From Candidatus Babelota bacterium (GTDB lineage: Bacteria; JAGOBX01): 5,580 bases of DNA. How positions within the stretch are numbered: the first letter of the stretch is position 1; every line of letters starts with the position of its first letter. Of this stretch, positions 1-5,580 are shown one piece after another. The notes under the pieces are model-generated. The model had not been told where the DNA came from. It saw nothing but the letters and a program-made list of their open reading frames with translations, and made no database searches. The translations under genes and the position numbers were made by a program. The stretch spans positions 1-5,580 of the forward strand of contig JAGOBX010000270.1 in NCBI GenBank assembly GCA_017999075.1. The letters are read 5' to 3'.

Positions 1-784
1 GCGCAAGCATAGCTAAATTAATATTCGATAACAACGATTTTTTAGTTTTATTCAATATTTCTTCGGCAAAATCTGTATCTCCGATTATTGAAGCAGAAGA
101 AATCTGATTCTCATTTTGAACACCTAAAAAATTATATGTTTCTTCAAGCCTGTTTTGATACGCGCCTATTTCAGACCTGTATTCTGAAACTTTTTCAATA
201 CTATCATCAGCTTTTTGAATGGACTGTTGGGCAGCGCTTTGCGAACTTATATCAAAATTATTCAATCCTAAACTTGAAGCATCAATGTTTGCTAAATTCA
301 TTGAAATGTTTTCTCCGCTGTTTGCTCCTGCCTGTGTTTCAAAATCTCCGGTTCCTAATTCAAAACTTCCGTTCAAAAGTTTTTGCCCGTTAAATTCAAC
401 TGAATCAGACAGCCTGTCAAGTTCTTCAACAAGCTGATCAGCTTCTGCCTGAAGAAGTTCCCTGTCATCATCAGTTAACGTCCCATTTGAAGATTGAACC
501 GCAAGTTCTCTTAACCTGCCTTGTATACTTGAAACAGCCTCAAATCCCCCTTCCGCAACCTGCATTACTGAATATGCGTCCTGAACATTATAAACAGCCT
601 GCTGTTCCCCTGAAATCTGAGATACCATACGAGCAAGTACTGCAAGTCCGGCAGCATTATCTCCCGCATTATTGATTTGCAACCCGGAAGACATTTTCTG
701 CATTGATTTCATTAAATTATTCTGGTTCAGTTCAAACATCCGGTTTGTAAAACTTTGATTAACTCCATTTAATCCGTTCAGCAT
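1..784 (-). CDS. fliC: Flagellin (filament subunit), 3' end cut by the window edge
   Basis: This is the major structural subunit of the flagellar filament, exported by the flagellar type III apparatus and polymerised outside the cell. The 261 visible residues run off the left edge with no stop. Flagellins of this compact type are about 270-285 residues, so only the end of the C-terminal D0 helix is missing. The N-terminal D0/D1 part has MSSGLQIN (31-38), GDNAAGLAV (41-49), RLRELAVQ (90-97), DDDRELLQAE (105-114) and FNGQKLLNG (131-139). The C-terminal part has IGAYQNRLEE (206-215) and GDTDFAEE (235-242). There is no hypervariable D2/D3 insert. The ATG at 784 is chosen because a strong Shine-Dalgarno (GGAGG, complement of 792-796) lies 7 nt upstream. 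The first residues, MLNGLNGVNQ, differ from the usual MRINTN-type start. The flavin reductase-like gene ends 60 bp upstream, so co-transcription is possible. No sigma-28 or sigma-54 promoter was found in that gap. Confidence 0.95.
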   Translation of the reverse strand, partial: MLNGLNGVNQSFTNRMFELNQNNLMKSMQKMSSGLQINNAGDNAAGLAVLARMVSQISGEQQAVYNVQDAYSVMQVAEGGFEAVSSIQGRLRELAVQSSNGTLTDDDRELLQAEADQLVEELDRLSDSVEFNGQKLLNGSFELGTGDFETQAGANSGENISMNLANIDASSLGLNNFDISSQSAAQQSIQKADDSIEKVSEYRSEIGAYQNRLEETYNFLGVQNENQISSASIIGDTDFAEEILNKTKKSLLSNINLAMLA

Positions 785-795
785 AATTTTCCCTC

Positions 796-810
796 CCTCA
801 AAAAAAATTA
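796..810 (-). repeat. 15-bp leader repeat, copy before the left flagellin
   Basis: The minus strand reads TAA, eight T, then GAGG, identical over 15 nt to the segment at 4959-4973 before rho. The GAGG end begins the Shine-Dalgarno region of the flagellin gene. It is either a shared translation-leader element or a chance match helped by low complexity. Confidence 0.4.
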
Positions 811-844
811 CTTTTACAAATAATTTATTTAAAATTCATACTTA

Positions 845-1378
845 TTATTTTACAGTTCGGTATTTTTCAATGCCTTCAACAAATACAATTTCTCCAAAAT
901 ACATTCTATGGTAATCAGAACCATTATACACATTTTCAATTTCACTCGATATAAATCTCATAGGTTTAAAATCATCAAAATATATTTTTTTGCATTCTAT
1001 AGATAATTCTGATTCTTTATATGAAGGCGCGCATATTTTTTTCGATTTTACAGGAGTTAATCCTGTCTCTTTTATTTTATCTGTTGTTCTGCCTGTTTTA
1101 GTGCCGCAAACAGTTAGTTTATTCCTGAAATTTTCAGAAAAAGATGATAATGTGAATGTATTGAATTTTTCTATAAACTCAAAAGTATATCTTGACGGCC
1201 TTACAACAATTATAGCTATAGGCTTATCCCACATGATTCCAAATCCGCCCCACGCAACAGTCATCATATTAAAATTTTTCGCTTCAAATTCACCGGAAGT
1301 AAGTAGTAACCATTGATTTTTCCATAAATTAAAAGTATTGGTGCTAAATTCATTAAAAGGAATTTCTATACGTTCCAT
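845..1378 (-). CDS. Flavin reductase-like FMN-binding split-barrel protein
   Basis: This 177-residue cytoplasmic protein resembles the flavin reductase/flavoredoxin family, whose members bind FMN and pass electrons between NAD(P)H, flavin and partner proteins. The recognisable run is the barrel core NFNMMTVAWGGFGIMWDKP (35-53), then RPSRYTFEFIE (60-70), FTLSSF (75-80), CGTKTGRTTDK (91-101), ETGLTPV (104-110), an ECKKIYFDDF stretch (128-137) and YHRMYFGEIVFVEG (156-169). This is the expected order and full length for the short single-domain members. There is no signal peptide or membrane segment. The ATG start is supported by GGAGG (complement of 1388-1392) 9 nt upstream. The gene sits between the divergent flagellin-like gene and the flagellin at the left edge, all on one strand. 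Nothing in the protein ties it to motility, and its physiological substrate cannot be read from sequence. Confidence 0.88.
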   Translation of the reverse strand: MERIEIPFNEFSTNTFNLWKNQWLLLTSGEFEAKNFNMMTVAWGGFGIMWDKPIAIIVVRPSRYTFEFIEKFNTFTLSSFSENFRNKLTVCGTKTGRTTDKIKETGLTPVKSKKICAPSYKESELSIECKKIYFDDFKPMRFISSEIENVYNGSDYHRMYFGEIVFVEGIEKYRTVK

Positions 1379-1446
1379 TATAAATTTCCTCCAAAATTAT
1401 TCTAATCATTACATTTTTTATTATTTTATATTTTATTAAATCAAAC

Positions 1447-1479
1447 AAAAAAACTTTTTATTATTTTTCTTTAATAAAA
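1447..1479 (-). terminator. Possible weak intrinsic terminator after the flagellin-like gene
   Basis: Read on the minus strand, TTTTATTA and TAATAAAA (1479-1472 and 1463-1456) form a perfect 8-bp stem with an 8-nt loop. Two bases later comes a run of seven T (1453-1447). It starts 13 bp past the stop codon of the 1493-2377 gene, which is the right place for a terminator. The stem has no G-C pair, so it would be unstable, and in DNA this AT-rich such a structure can arise by chance. Confidence 0.3.
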
Positions 1480-1492
1480 TAAAATAAAATCA

Positions 1493-2377
1493 TTAAGCTA
1501 TAAAATTATATACCATTCCTTTTTGCGTTTTATTTGTTACAACGCTGAAATTCAATTTTTGGTCTTTAATATCTTCTTTATTCAATTTTGCTTCCACATT
1601 AGATAATTCCTGCGATGATAAAGTCGCTTCAATGTTATGTCTGTATATTTCTATTTTTCTTTTTATACTTTCTAACTTTTCAATATAATTATCGCTGTTC
1701 TCTTTTTCATTAACAGCTATTGTTTCAAGTTCTGTTAATCGTTTTATAAACTCTACTTTTCCTTCATCAGTATTAAGTTCAATTTCGTCAAGTTTATAAG
1801 TTTTATATCCCAGCTCAACAGGAATATTTATCTGAACAAAAGGTTCTTCCTGTATAGCAGTATGTATTATTATCTTATTATAGATAAGCGCGGGATTTAA
1901 TTTTGCATCAAACCTTTTTCTGAAATCAGTGCGGGCTCTTACTCTACGTCTGAATTCAATATTTTTTTTGAAATCTTCAGTGGTTAATAGTCTTAAATAC
2001 TTTATCCTTGTAGAATCTACAAGATATTTAATGCTTATCTTCCATTGATTATAAAGATTGGCGATTTGTTCGTCAGTGTATTCTTTAGATTTGACTATAA
2101 ATTCTTTTGCTTGTTTAACATATTGATCGTATTTCTCAAGACCATCGCGTGCAAACCTCAACATTTCAAGGGCTTTCTTAATATTGCTGAGAGAATATGT
2201 ACTTTTTTCAAATCTGAATTTTAGTTCCCCTGCAATTTCTTCTTTTTTCCTGGGTTTGGTTTCATTTAAAACCACTACCCGTACATTCTCTGCTTTAGGT
2301 TCAAATTTTTCTTTTAAATCCCTTAAAAACAGAAGTTTCTGGTAGTTTAGTATACCTTCAACATTATTTATCTGCAT
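1493..2377 (-). CDS. Unrecognised 294-aa protein; probable highly divergent flagellin homologue
   Basis: No family is recognised outright. The protein is lysine/arginine-rich, mostly helical by composition, with no signal peptide or membrane span, and its length matches a compact flagellin. Compared by eye with the flagellin at 1-784, residues 232-252 (IEK at 232-234, I242, Y245, I249, E250, T252) match flagellin 196-216 without a gap. I270-D272 match flagellin 234-236, and NKT-K with N291 (282-291) match 245-254. In the N-terminal half, A76-S97 matches 77-98 without a gap (A, G, E, KE, V and S kept), TD101-102 matches 104-105, and L-DS-LL (119-131) matches 125-137. FVQINIPVELG (180-190) resembles the flagellin D1 hairpin. 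It lacks the MSSG-type segment and ends about 20 residues before an ordinary flagellin. The ATG at 2377 is preferred over an in-frame TTG at 2413 because a very strong Shine-Dalgarno lies just before it. The open frame is intact, so it is not an obvious pseudogene. Alternatives are a FlgL-like junction protein or an unrelated coiled coil. Confidence 0.85.
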   Translation of the reverse strand: MQINNVEGILNYQKLLFLRDLKEKFEPKAENVRVVVLNETKPRKKEEIAGELKFRFEKSTYSLSNIKKALEMLRFARDGLEKYDQYVKQAKEFIVKSKEYTDEQIANLYNQWKISIKYLVDSTRIKYLRLLTTEDFKKNIEFRRRVRARTDFRKRFDAKLNPALIYNKIIIHTAIQEEPFVQINIPVELGYKTYKLDEIELNTDEGKVEFIKRLTELETIAVNEKENSDNYIEKLESIKRKIEIYRHNIEATLSSQELSNVEAKLNKEDIKDQKLNFSVVTNKTQKGMVYNFIA

Positions 2378-2380
2378 AAA

Positions 2381-2392
2381 CCTCCCCTCCCT
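2381..2392 (-). promoter_or_regulatory. Very strong Shine-Dalgarno that fixes the start of the flagellin-like gene
   Basis: The minus strand reads AGGGAGGGGAGG, two overlapping anti-16S matches, ending 3 nt before the ATG at 2377. The upstream AGGGAGG copy sits about 8 nt from the start codon, an ideal distance. An alternative in-frame TTG start at 2413 has no such site and would place this element inside the coding sequence, so the ATG is preferred. The strength of the site suggests the protein is meant to be well translated. Confidence 0.8.
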
Positions 2393-2470
2393 GAAAGGTC
2401 TAATTATTCTCAAATAATTCCAGCAACAAAACAGTAACTTTTTTAATATACCTTTATTCCATTTTAAAAC

Positions 2471-2508
2471 TAATACAATAAAAATAATCTATCCTAATTA
2501 TTGTATTA
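2471..2508. repeat. 11-bp perfect inverted repeat in the gap after the M23 peptidase gene
   Basis: TAATACAATAA (2471-2481) and its exact reverse complement TTATTGTATTA (2498-2508) flank a 16-nt spacer. A further direct copy of CTAATACAAT (2470-2479) occurs at 2541-2550, inside the last codons of the peptidase gene. A second AT-only palindrome, TATATAAT/ATTATATA (2507-2514 and 2523-2530), lies between them. There is no T-run after the stem on the minus strand, so it is a poor terminator. An operator-like site for the downstream flagellin-like gene is possible but unproven. Confidence 0.45.
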
Positions 2509-2532
2509 TATAATTTTTTAATATTATATATC

Positions 2533-3600
2533 TCATTTTCCTAATACAATCATTGGATCTATATGCCTGTCCCATCTCCTTACTTCAAAATGCAAATGCG
2601 GGCCTGTTACCCTTCCGGTAACTCCCATTGCACCGATTAATTCTCCCTGATCAACCCATTCCCCCAACTTTATATTAAATTTGGATAAATGAGTATACAC
2701 TGTAGAATAACCTTGATTATGCTTTAAAATTATAACTTTTCCATAACCTCGTATAAAATCTCTGAAATATACTCTTCCTTCTTCTGACGCATATATTTTC
2801 GTCCCTATCGGTCCGGAAATATCAAGCCCCTGATGAAAAATTTTTCTGTTATAAATCGGATGCATTCTAAAACCATAGGGAGAAGATATATTCTTCGTCG
2901 CAGACGGCCAAATAAACGATATTCCGGAAACAGTCTTCTTTTTCGGAACAGCAGGAACTTTCGCAGCAATCTTAGAAAGCATTAAAGGTTTGCTGCCAGG
3001 TATAAATATAGATTCGCCTGCTTTTAACCCTGTTTTGACTGTTATTCTGTTAACCTTTTGTAAATCTCCGGAACTTACTTTAAATTTATCAGCTATACTT
3101 TTTAAAGTATCGCCTTTCCCTACTTTAACAAGAATACCATCCATACTCGGTATCATCAATTTCTGTCCGACAGCAATCTGCCGGGTTTTCAAATTATTAT
3201 AAGCAATTATAGTTTCAACTGAAACATCATAATTTTTAGATATTGCCCATAAACTTTCGCCTTCATTTACTATATGCTGACGAGACGTAAAATATTGTGC
3301 TTTCTCCTTTTTTTCAATTTTTGGCGCGTATGTTATTATCTCTTTAGCTTCATCCAAACTTGTCGGTTCATACAAATCATCGTCAGCGTCATGCTGAACA
3401 GATTCGTCTATTCTTACCAAAGAAATTTCATCAATTTTTGAAATTGTTCTGTCTAACAATAAATCGCTGTCTATTATTTCCTGAGATGTAATCATATTGT
3501 AAGCATGAACCTCAATAGGTTCGCTTTTCCATATTACAGCGATAATTATAAGCAGCGCGCTTAAAATTAATAATATTAAAACATTAATTCGTTTTTGCAT
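2533..3600 (-). CDS. Membrane-anchored peptidoglycan endopeptidase with two LysM domains and an M23 domain
   Basis: This 355-residue cell-envelope protein should cut peptide cross-links in peptidoglycan. An uncleaved-looking signal anchor (hydrophobic residues 7-24) is followed by an acidic linker. LysM 1 lies at about 108-151 ([17 protein letters not shown]) and LysM 2 at about 156-201 ([16 protein letters not shown]); both bind glycan. The M23 (LytM-like) domain spans about 228-350. Its zinc and catalytic set is complete: H256 and D260 in HQGLD, H304 in YTHLS, and H335 and H337 in HLHFEV. It is therefore predicted active, unlike degenerate activator-type LytM proteins. The ATG lies 23 bp after the rho stop codon, which suggests one transcript. 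The only upstream AGG is about 16 nt away, so initiation may depend on coupling to rho translation. Likely roles are cell separation or wall growth; a part in making room for flagella is only speculation. Confidence 0.95.
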   Translation of the reverse strand: MQKRINVLILLILSALLIIIAVIWKSEPIEVHAYNMITSQEIIDSDLLLDRTISKIDEISLVRIDESVQHDADDDLYEPTSLDEAKEIITYAPKIEKKEKAQYFTSRQHIVNEGESLWAISKNYDVSVETIIAYNNLKTRQIAVGQKLMIPSMDGILVKVGKGDTLKSIADKFKVSSGDLQKVNRITVKTGLKAGESIFIPGSKPLMLSKIAAKVPAVPKKKTVSGISFIWPSATKNISSPYGFRMHPIYNRKIFHQGLDISGPIGTKIYASEEGRVYFRDFIRGYGKVIILKHNQGYSTVYTHLSKFNIKLGEWVDQGELIGAMGVTGRVTGPHLHFEVRRWDRHIDPMIVLGK

Positions 3601-3623
3601 CTTTGCAAAATATTAACCTGTTT

Positions 3624-4952
3624 TTATTTTCCGTTGTGTTTCATAACCTGTAAAAAATCTATGTTGCTTTTAGTATTACCCATTTTATCAAGTATAAATT
3701 CCATTGTCGCAACTTTATCCATTTCTGCAAGAATTTTCCGTAAAATCCATACTTTATTCAATACTTCGGAATTTAGAAGAAGTTCTTCTTTTCTCGTGCC
3801 GGACTTATGTAAATCTATTGCCGGAAATACTCGCTTGTCAGAAAGACGACGGTCAAGATGTATTTCCATATTACCTGTACCTTTGAATTCTTCGAATATT
3901 ACATCATCCATTCTGGAACCTGTTTCTACAAGCGCAGTAGCAAGTATTGTCAAACTCCCGCCGAATTCTATATTTCGCGCAGCTCCGAAAAACCGTTTAG
4001 GTTTTTGAAGAGCATTAGAATCAACTCCGCCTGTTAATACTTTCCCGCTCGCAGGCACTACAGTATTATACGCTCTTGCCAGTCTCGTAATACTGTCAAG
4101 TAATATTATTACATCTTTTCCGTATTCTACAAGACGTTTAGCTTTTTCTATAACCATTTCCGCCACTTGAACGTGACGAACAGCTGGTTCATCAAATGTC
4201 GAAGAAATTACTTCTCCTTTAACTGTTCTCTCCATATCTGTTACTTCTTCAGGACGTTCATCAATCAGCAAAACTATTAAATATGCGTCTGGATGGTTCA
4301 ATGTTATAGAATTTGCTATTTTTTGTAAAAGAATTGTTTTTCCTGTACGGGGAGGAGCTACTATAACCCCGCGCTGACCAAAACCTATTGGAGCAAATAA
4401 ATCCATTATTCTCATTGATAACTCATTAGGCTGATTTTTCCGTTCAAGTTTTATATGTTTATCAGGATATAACGGTGTCAAATCATCAAACGGCATCCTT
4501 TCTTTAGTTAAATCAGGATCCATTCCGTTTATTTTCTCAATTTTCAATAAAGCAAAAAAACGTTCACTCGATTTTGGAGGTCTTATTACTCCGCTTACAG
4601 TATCTCCTTTTTTCAAATCAAAACGTTTGATTTGAGAAGGAGCAAGATATATATCATCTGGACCGGACAAATAATTATATTTGGGAGATCTTAAAAAACC
4701 AAATCCGTCAGGCAATATTTCAAGGACTCCTGTCCCTCTTATTTCTTTAGAAGTATTTTGCTCTAACTTAATTAACTCATAAATTAATTCCTGCTTTTTT
4801 AGTGTGCTGAATCCCTGCATTTTTAACGATTTGGCTATTTTCCTTAATTCTGCCATCGTCATATTCTGCAAAGTATCAATGTTCATTTCAATCGTGGGTT
4901 GCTGCCCGATTTCTTCATTTGTTGTTTCACTATTACTTACGTTTTCCGCCAT
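3624..4952 (-). CDS. rho: Transcription termination factor Rho
   Basis: Rho is the hexameric RNA-dependent ATPase/helicase that ends transcription at Rho-dependent sites. At 442 residues it is close to the usual length and lacks the large N-terminal inserts of some phyla. After a low-complexity start (1-28), the Rho N-terminal helical domain covers about 30-64 ([15 protein letters not shown]). The cold-shock-like RNA-binding domain follows at about 72-143 ([18 protein letters not shown]). The ATPase core has Walker A APPRTGKT (199-206), [10 protein letters not shown] (231-240) with the catalytic glutamate region, and Walker [17 protein letters not shown] (281-296). The Q-loop region is [18 protein letters not shown] (306-323), and the R-loop/arginine-finger region is [13 protein letters not shown] (357-369). 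Walker A has R where E. coli has K181, a natural variant at a bicyclomycin-contact position. The ATG at 4952 has GAGGTGAG (complement of 4955-4962) 2-5 nt upstream. It heads a likely two-gene operon with the M23 peptidase. Confidence 0.99.
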   Translation of the reverse strand: MAENVSNSETTNEEIGQQPTIEMNIDTLQNMTMAELRKIAKSLKMQGFSTLKKQELIYELIKLEQNTSKEIRGTGVLEILPDGFGFLRSPKYNYLSGPDDIYLAPSQIKRFDLKKGDTVSGVIRPPKSSERFFALLKIEKINGMDPDLTKERMPFDDLTPLYPDKHIKLERKNQPNELSMRIMDLFAPIGFGQRGVIVAPPRTGKTILLQKIANSITLNHPDAYLIVLLIDERPEEVTDMERTVKGEVISSTFDEPAVRHVQVAEMVIEKAKRLVEYGKDVIILLDSITRLARAYNTVVPASGKVLTGGVDSNALQKPKRFFGAARNIEFGGSLTILATALVETGSRMDDVIFEEFKGTGNMEIHLDRRLSDKRVFPAIDLHKSGTRKEELLLNSEVLNKVWILRKILAEMDKVATMEFILDKMGNTKSNIDFLQVMKHNGK

Positions 4953-4958
4953 TTCTCA

Positions 4959-4973
4959 CCTCAAAAAAAATTA
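4959..4973 (-). repeat. 15-bp leader repeat, copy before rho
   Basis: This is the second copy of the TAA-T8-GAGG segment found at 796-810. The GAGG forms the core of the rho Shine-Dalgarno, so the copies occupy similar places in two different genes' leaders. The T8 run is also a site where slippage in replication or transcription could occur. Confidence 0.4.
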
Positions 4974-4984
4974 TACCTCCCAAA

Positions 4985-4999
4985 TCCGGATAAACCGGA
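4985..4999 (-). promoter_or_regulatory. Small GC hairpin in the rho leader
   Basis: TCCGG (4985-4989) and CCGGA (4995-4999) form a 5-bp stem with a 5-nt loop, which stands out in AT-rich surroundings. On the minus strand it is followed by GGGAGG (complement of 4976-4981), an extra Shine-Dalgarno-like site with no ATG at a suitable distance, then TATAAT, eight T and the true rho Shine-Dalgarno. Rho genes are often autoregulated in their leader, so this may be part of such control, but the stem is short. Confidence 0.35.
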
Positions 5000-5033
5000 A
5001 AAGTTATTTATGTTATTAAAATACCTTTTTAAA

Positions 5034-5039
5034 ATTATA
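5034..5039 (-). promoter_or_regulatory. Candidate -10 box for the rho operon
   Basis: The minus strand has a perfect TATAAT, preceded directly by TG, about 80 bp upstream of the rho start codon. This would give a leader of roughly 75 nt that includes the small GC hairpin. No convincing -35 hexamer lies 16-18 bp upstream, and TATAAT is common by chance in DNA of this composition. Confidence 0.3.
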
Positions 5040-5124
5040 CAGTTTGTTTTAATAATGCTTTGCGCTACTCACGCATACTGCTGGTTTTTTGTACCGCCGC
5101 AAAACTTTATTTAAAATAACGTTT

Positions 5125-5580
5125 CTATCTTCCGACTCCCAACAAACTCAATACTTTTTCCATAACCATATTGCTTTGAGCTAAAGTTCCTGTTGCAGAC
5201 TGTACTAACAAATTCCCTTGAGTAAATTTAGATAATTCACTCGCAAAATCTGTATCTTCAATCGCAGCCAGCGCAGACGTGGTGTAAACTTCCTGCAAAC
5301 TTATAAAATCTCCTGCATATTGAAGTCTGTTCTGATACGCACCTATTTTAGACTGTAATTGAGATACTAAATATATAGCGTCATTTATAGTTTCTATTGC
5401 TGTAGACCCTGCAGCTCCTGTAGAATCTGATAAATTTAATGAATTTACTCCTAAAGAAGTTGAAGTCATAGTCATAAAATTCAAACTTATTGTTGCAGCT
5501 CCTGTCCACCCTACCTGTATCTGTAAACTCGCAGAACCTACTACTGATGTCCCTTTCAGTAATTGAATATTATTAAACGT
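5125..5580 (-). CDS. fliC: Flagellin, C-terminal half (start outside the window)
   Basis: The open frame enters from the right edge and gives 151 residues before a TAG stop. The visible part begins at TFNNIQLLKG, which corresponds to the FNGQKLLNG motif near residue 131 of an ordinary flagellin, so about 130 N-terminal residues are missing. The D1 hairpin region follows. Then come the C-terminal signatures SKIGAYQNRLQ (77-87 of the visible part), AAIEDTDFASEL (105-116) and the D0 helix ending in EKVLSLLGVGR (141-151). An apparent TTG start at 5484 is internal to this frame and should not be taken as the gene start. It is a clear paralogue of the flagellin at 1-784 but diverged, with a longer, serine/threonine-rich linker. 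No strong terminator was found between it and rho, so read-through is possible. Confidence 0.95.
   Translation of the reverse strand, partial: TFNNIQLLKGTSVVGSASLQIQVGWTGAATISLNFMTMTSTSLGVNSLNLSDSTGAAGSTAIETINDAIYLVSQLQSKIGAYQNRLQYAGDFISLQEVYTTSALAAIEDTDFASELSKFTQGNLLVQSATGTLAQSNMVMEKVLSLLGVGR

Noticed and set aside
88-675. Plus-strand open frames opposite the left flagellin
   Set aside because: They are antisense to a clearly conserved flagellin, overlap each other, lack Shine-Dalgarno sites and have no recognisable protein features.
785-844. Sigma-28 or sigma-54 flagellar promoter before the left flagellin
   Set aside because: Neither a GCCGATAA-type element nor a GG-N10-GC element is present in the 60-bp gap.
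990-1316. Plus-strand open frame of 108 codons opposite the flavin reductase-like gene
   Set aside because: The minus-strand frame shows family motifs and a good ribosome site; the antisense frame has neither.
1379-1446. Sigma-70 promoter (TTGATT with an AT-rich -10) before the flavin reductase-like gene
   Set aside because: Many equivalent matches exist in this AT-rich gap with no spacing or sequence that stands out.
2378-2413. Extension of the flagellin-like protein by 12 residues to a TTG start
   Set aside because: There is no Shine-Dalgarno before the TTG, and the extension would translate through the strong ribosome site that precedes the ATG.
3595-4008. Plus-strand open frame of 137 codons opposite the 3' part of rho
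   Set aside because: It covers the highly conserved Rho ATPase core in antisense and has no independent support.
5041-5104. Hairpin TGCG/CGCA after the right flagellin as a terminator
   Set aside because: The stem is only 4 bp and is not followed by a T-run on the minus strand.
4899-5114. Plus-strand open frame extending from the rho 5' end into the gap
   Set aside because: It begins at a TTG inside rho antisense, has no ribosome site, and its hydrophobic look is expected from AT-rich sequence.

Overview
This is an AT-rich bacterial chromosomal window in which every supported gene lies on the minus strand, so the region reads from right to left. The gene types (two recognisable flagellins, Rho, a membrane-anchored LysM/M23 endopeptidase, a flavin reductase-like protein) indicate a flagellated bacterium with a peptidoglycan wall. 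I cannot name the phylum from these genes. One flagellin keeps the innate-immunity signature residues, which would suit a host-associated organism but does not prove it.

Layout in transcription order: the C-terminal half of a flagellin (5580-5125, start outside the window); a 172-bp gap that holds the rho leader, with a -10-like box and a small GC hairpin; rho (4952-3624); a LysM/M23 peptidase starting 23 bp after rho and probably in its operon (3600-2533); a 155-bp, very AT-rich gap with an 11-bp perfect inverted repeat; an unrecognised 294-residue protein (2377-1493) that on inspection looks like a highly divergent flagellin; a 114-bp gap with an AT-only hairpin and T-run; a flavin reductase-like split-barrel protein (1378-845); a 60-bp gap; and a second flagellin (784-1) lacking only its last residues at the window edge. 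No tRNA, rRNA, CRISPR array, insertion sequence or integrase is visible, and no gap reaches 300 bp.

The main observation is the 1493-2377 gene. Aligned by eye to the flagellin at 1-784, its C-terminal 60 residues match over almost their whole length with a single one-residue indel. Further matches follow flagellin order in the N-terminal D1 helices. It lacks the conserved N-terminal SSG region and the last part of the C-terminal D0 helix, and it carries a very basic insert. If this is right, the window holds three flagellin-family genes (two ordinary, one cryptic) interleaved with housekeeping and wall-remodelling genes. Its role (minor filament subunit, junction or cap-like protein, export decoy, or decaying paralogue) cannot be decided from sequence alone.

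Smaller points: rho and the left flagellin share an identical 15-nt segment (eight T residues running into the Shine-Dalgarno) just upstream of their start codons, and the rho leader contains a hairpin plus an extra purine-rich site that could serve autoregulation.
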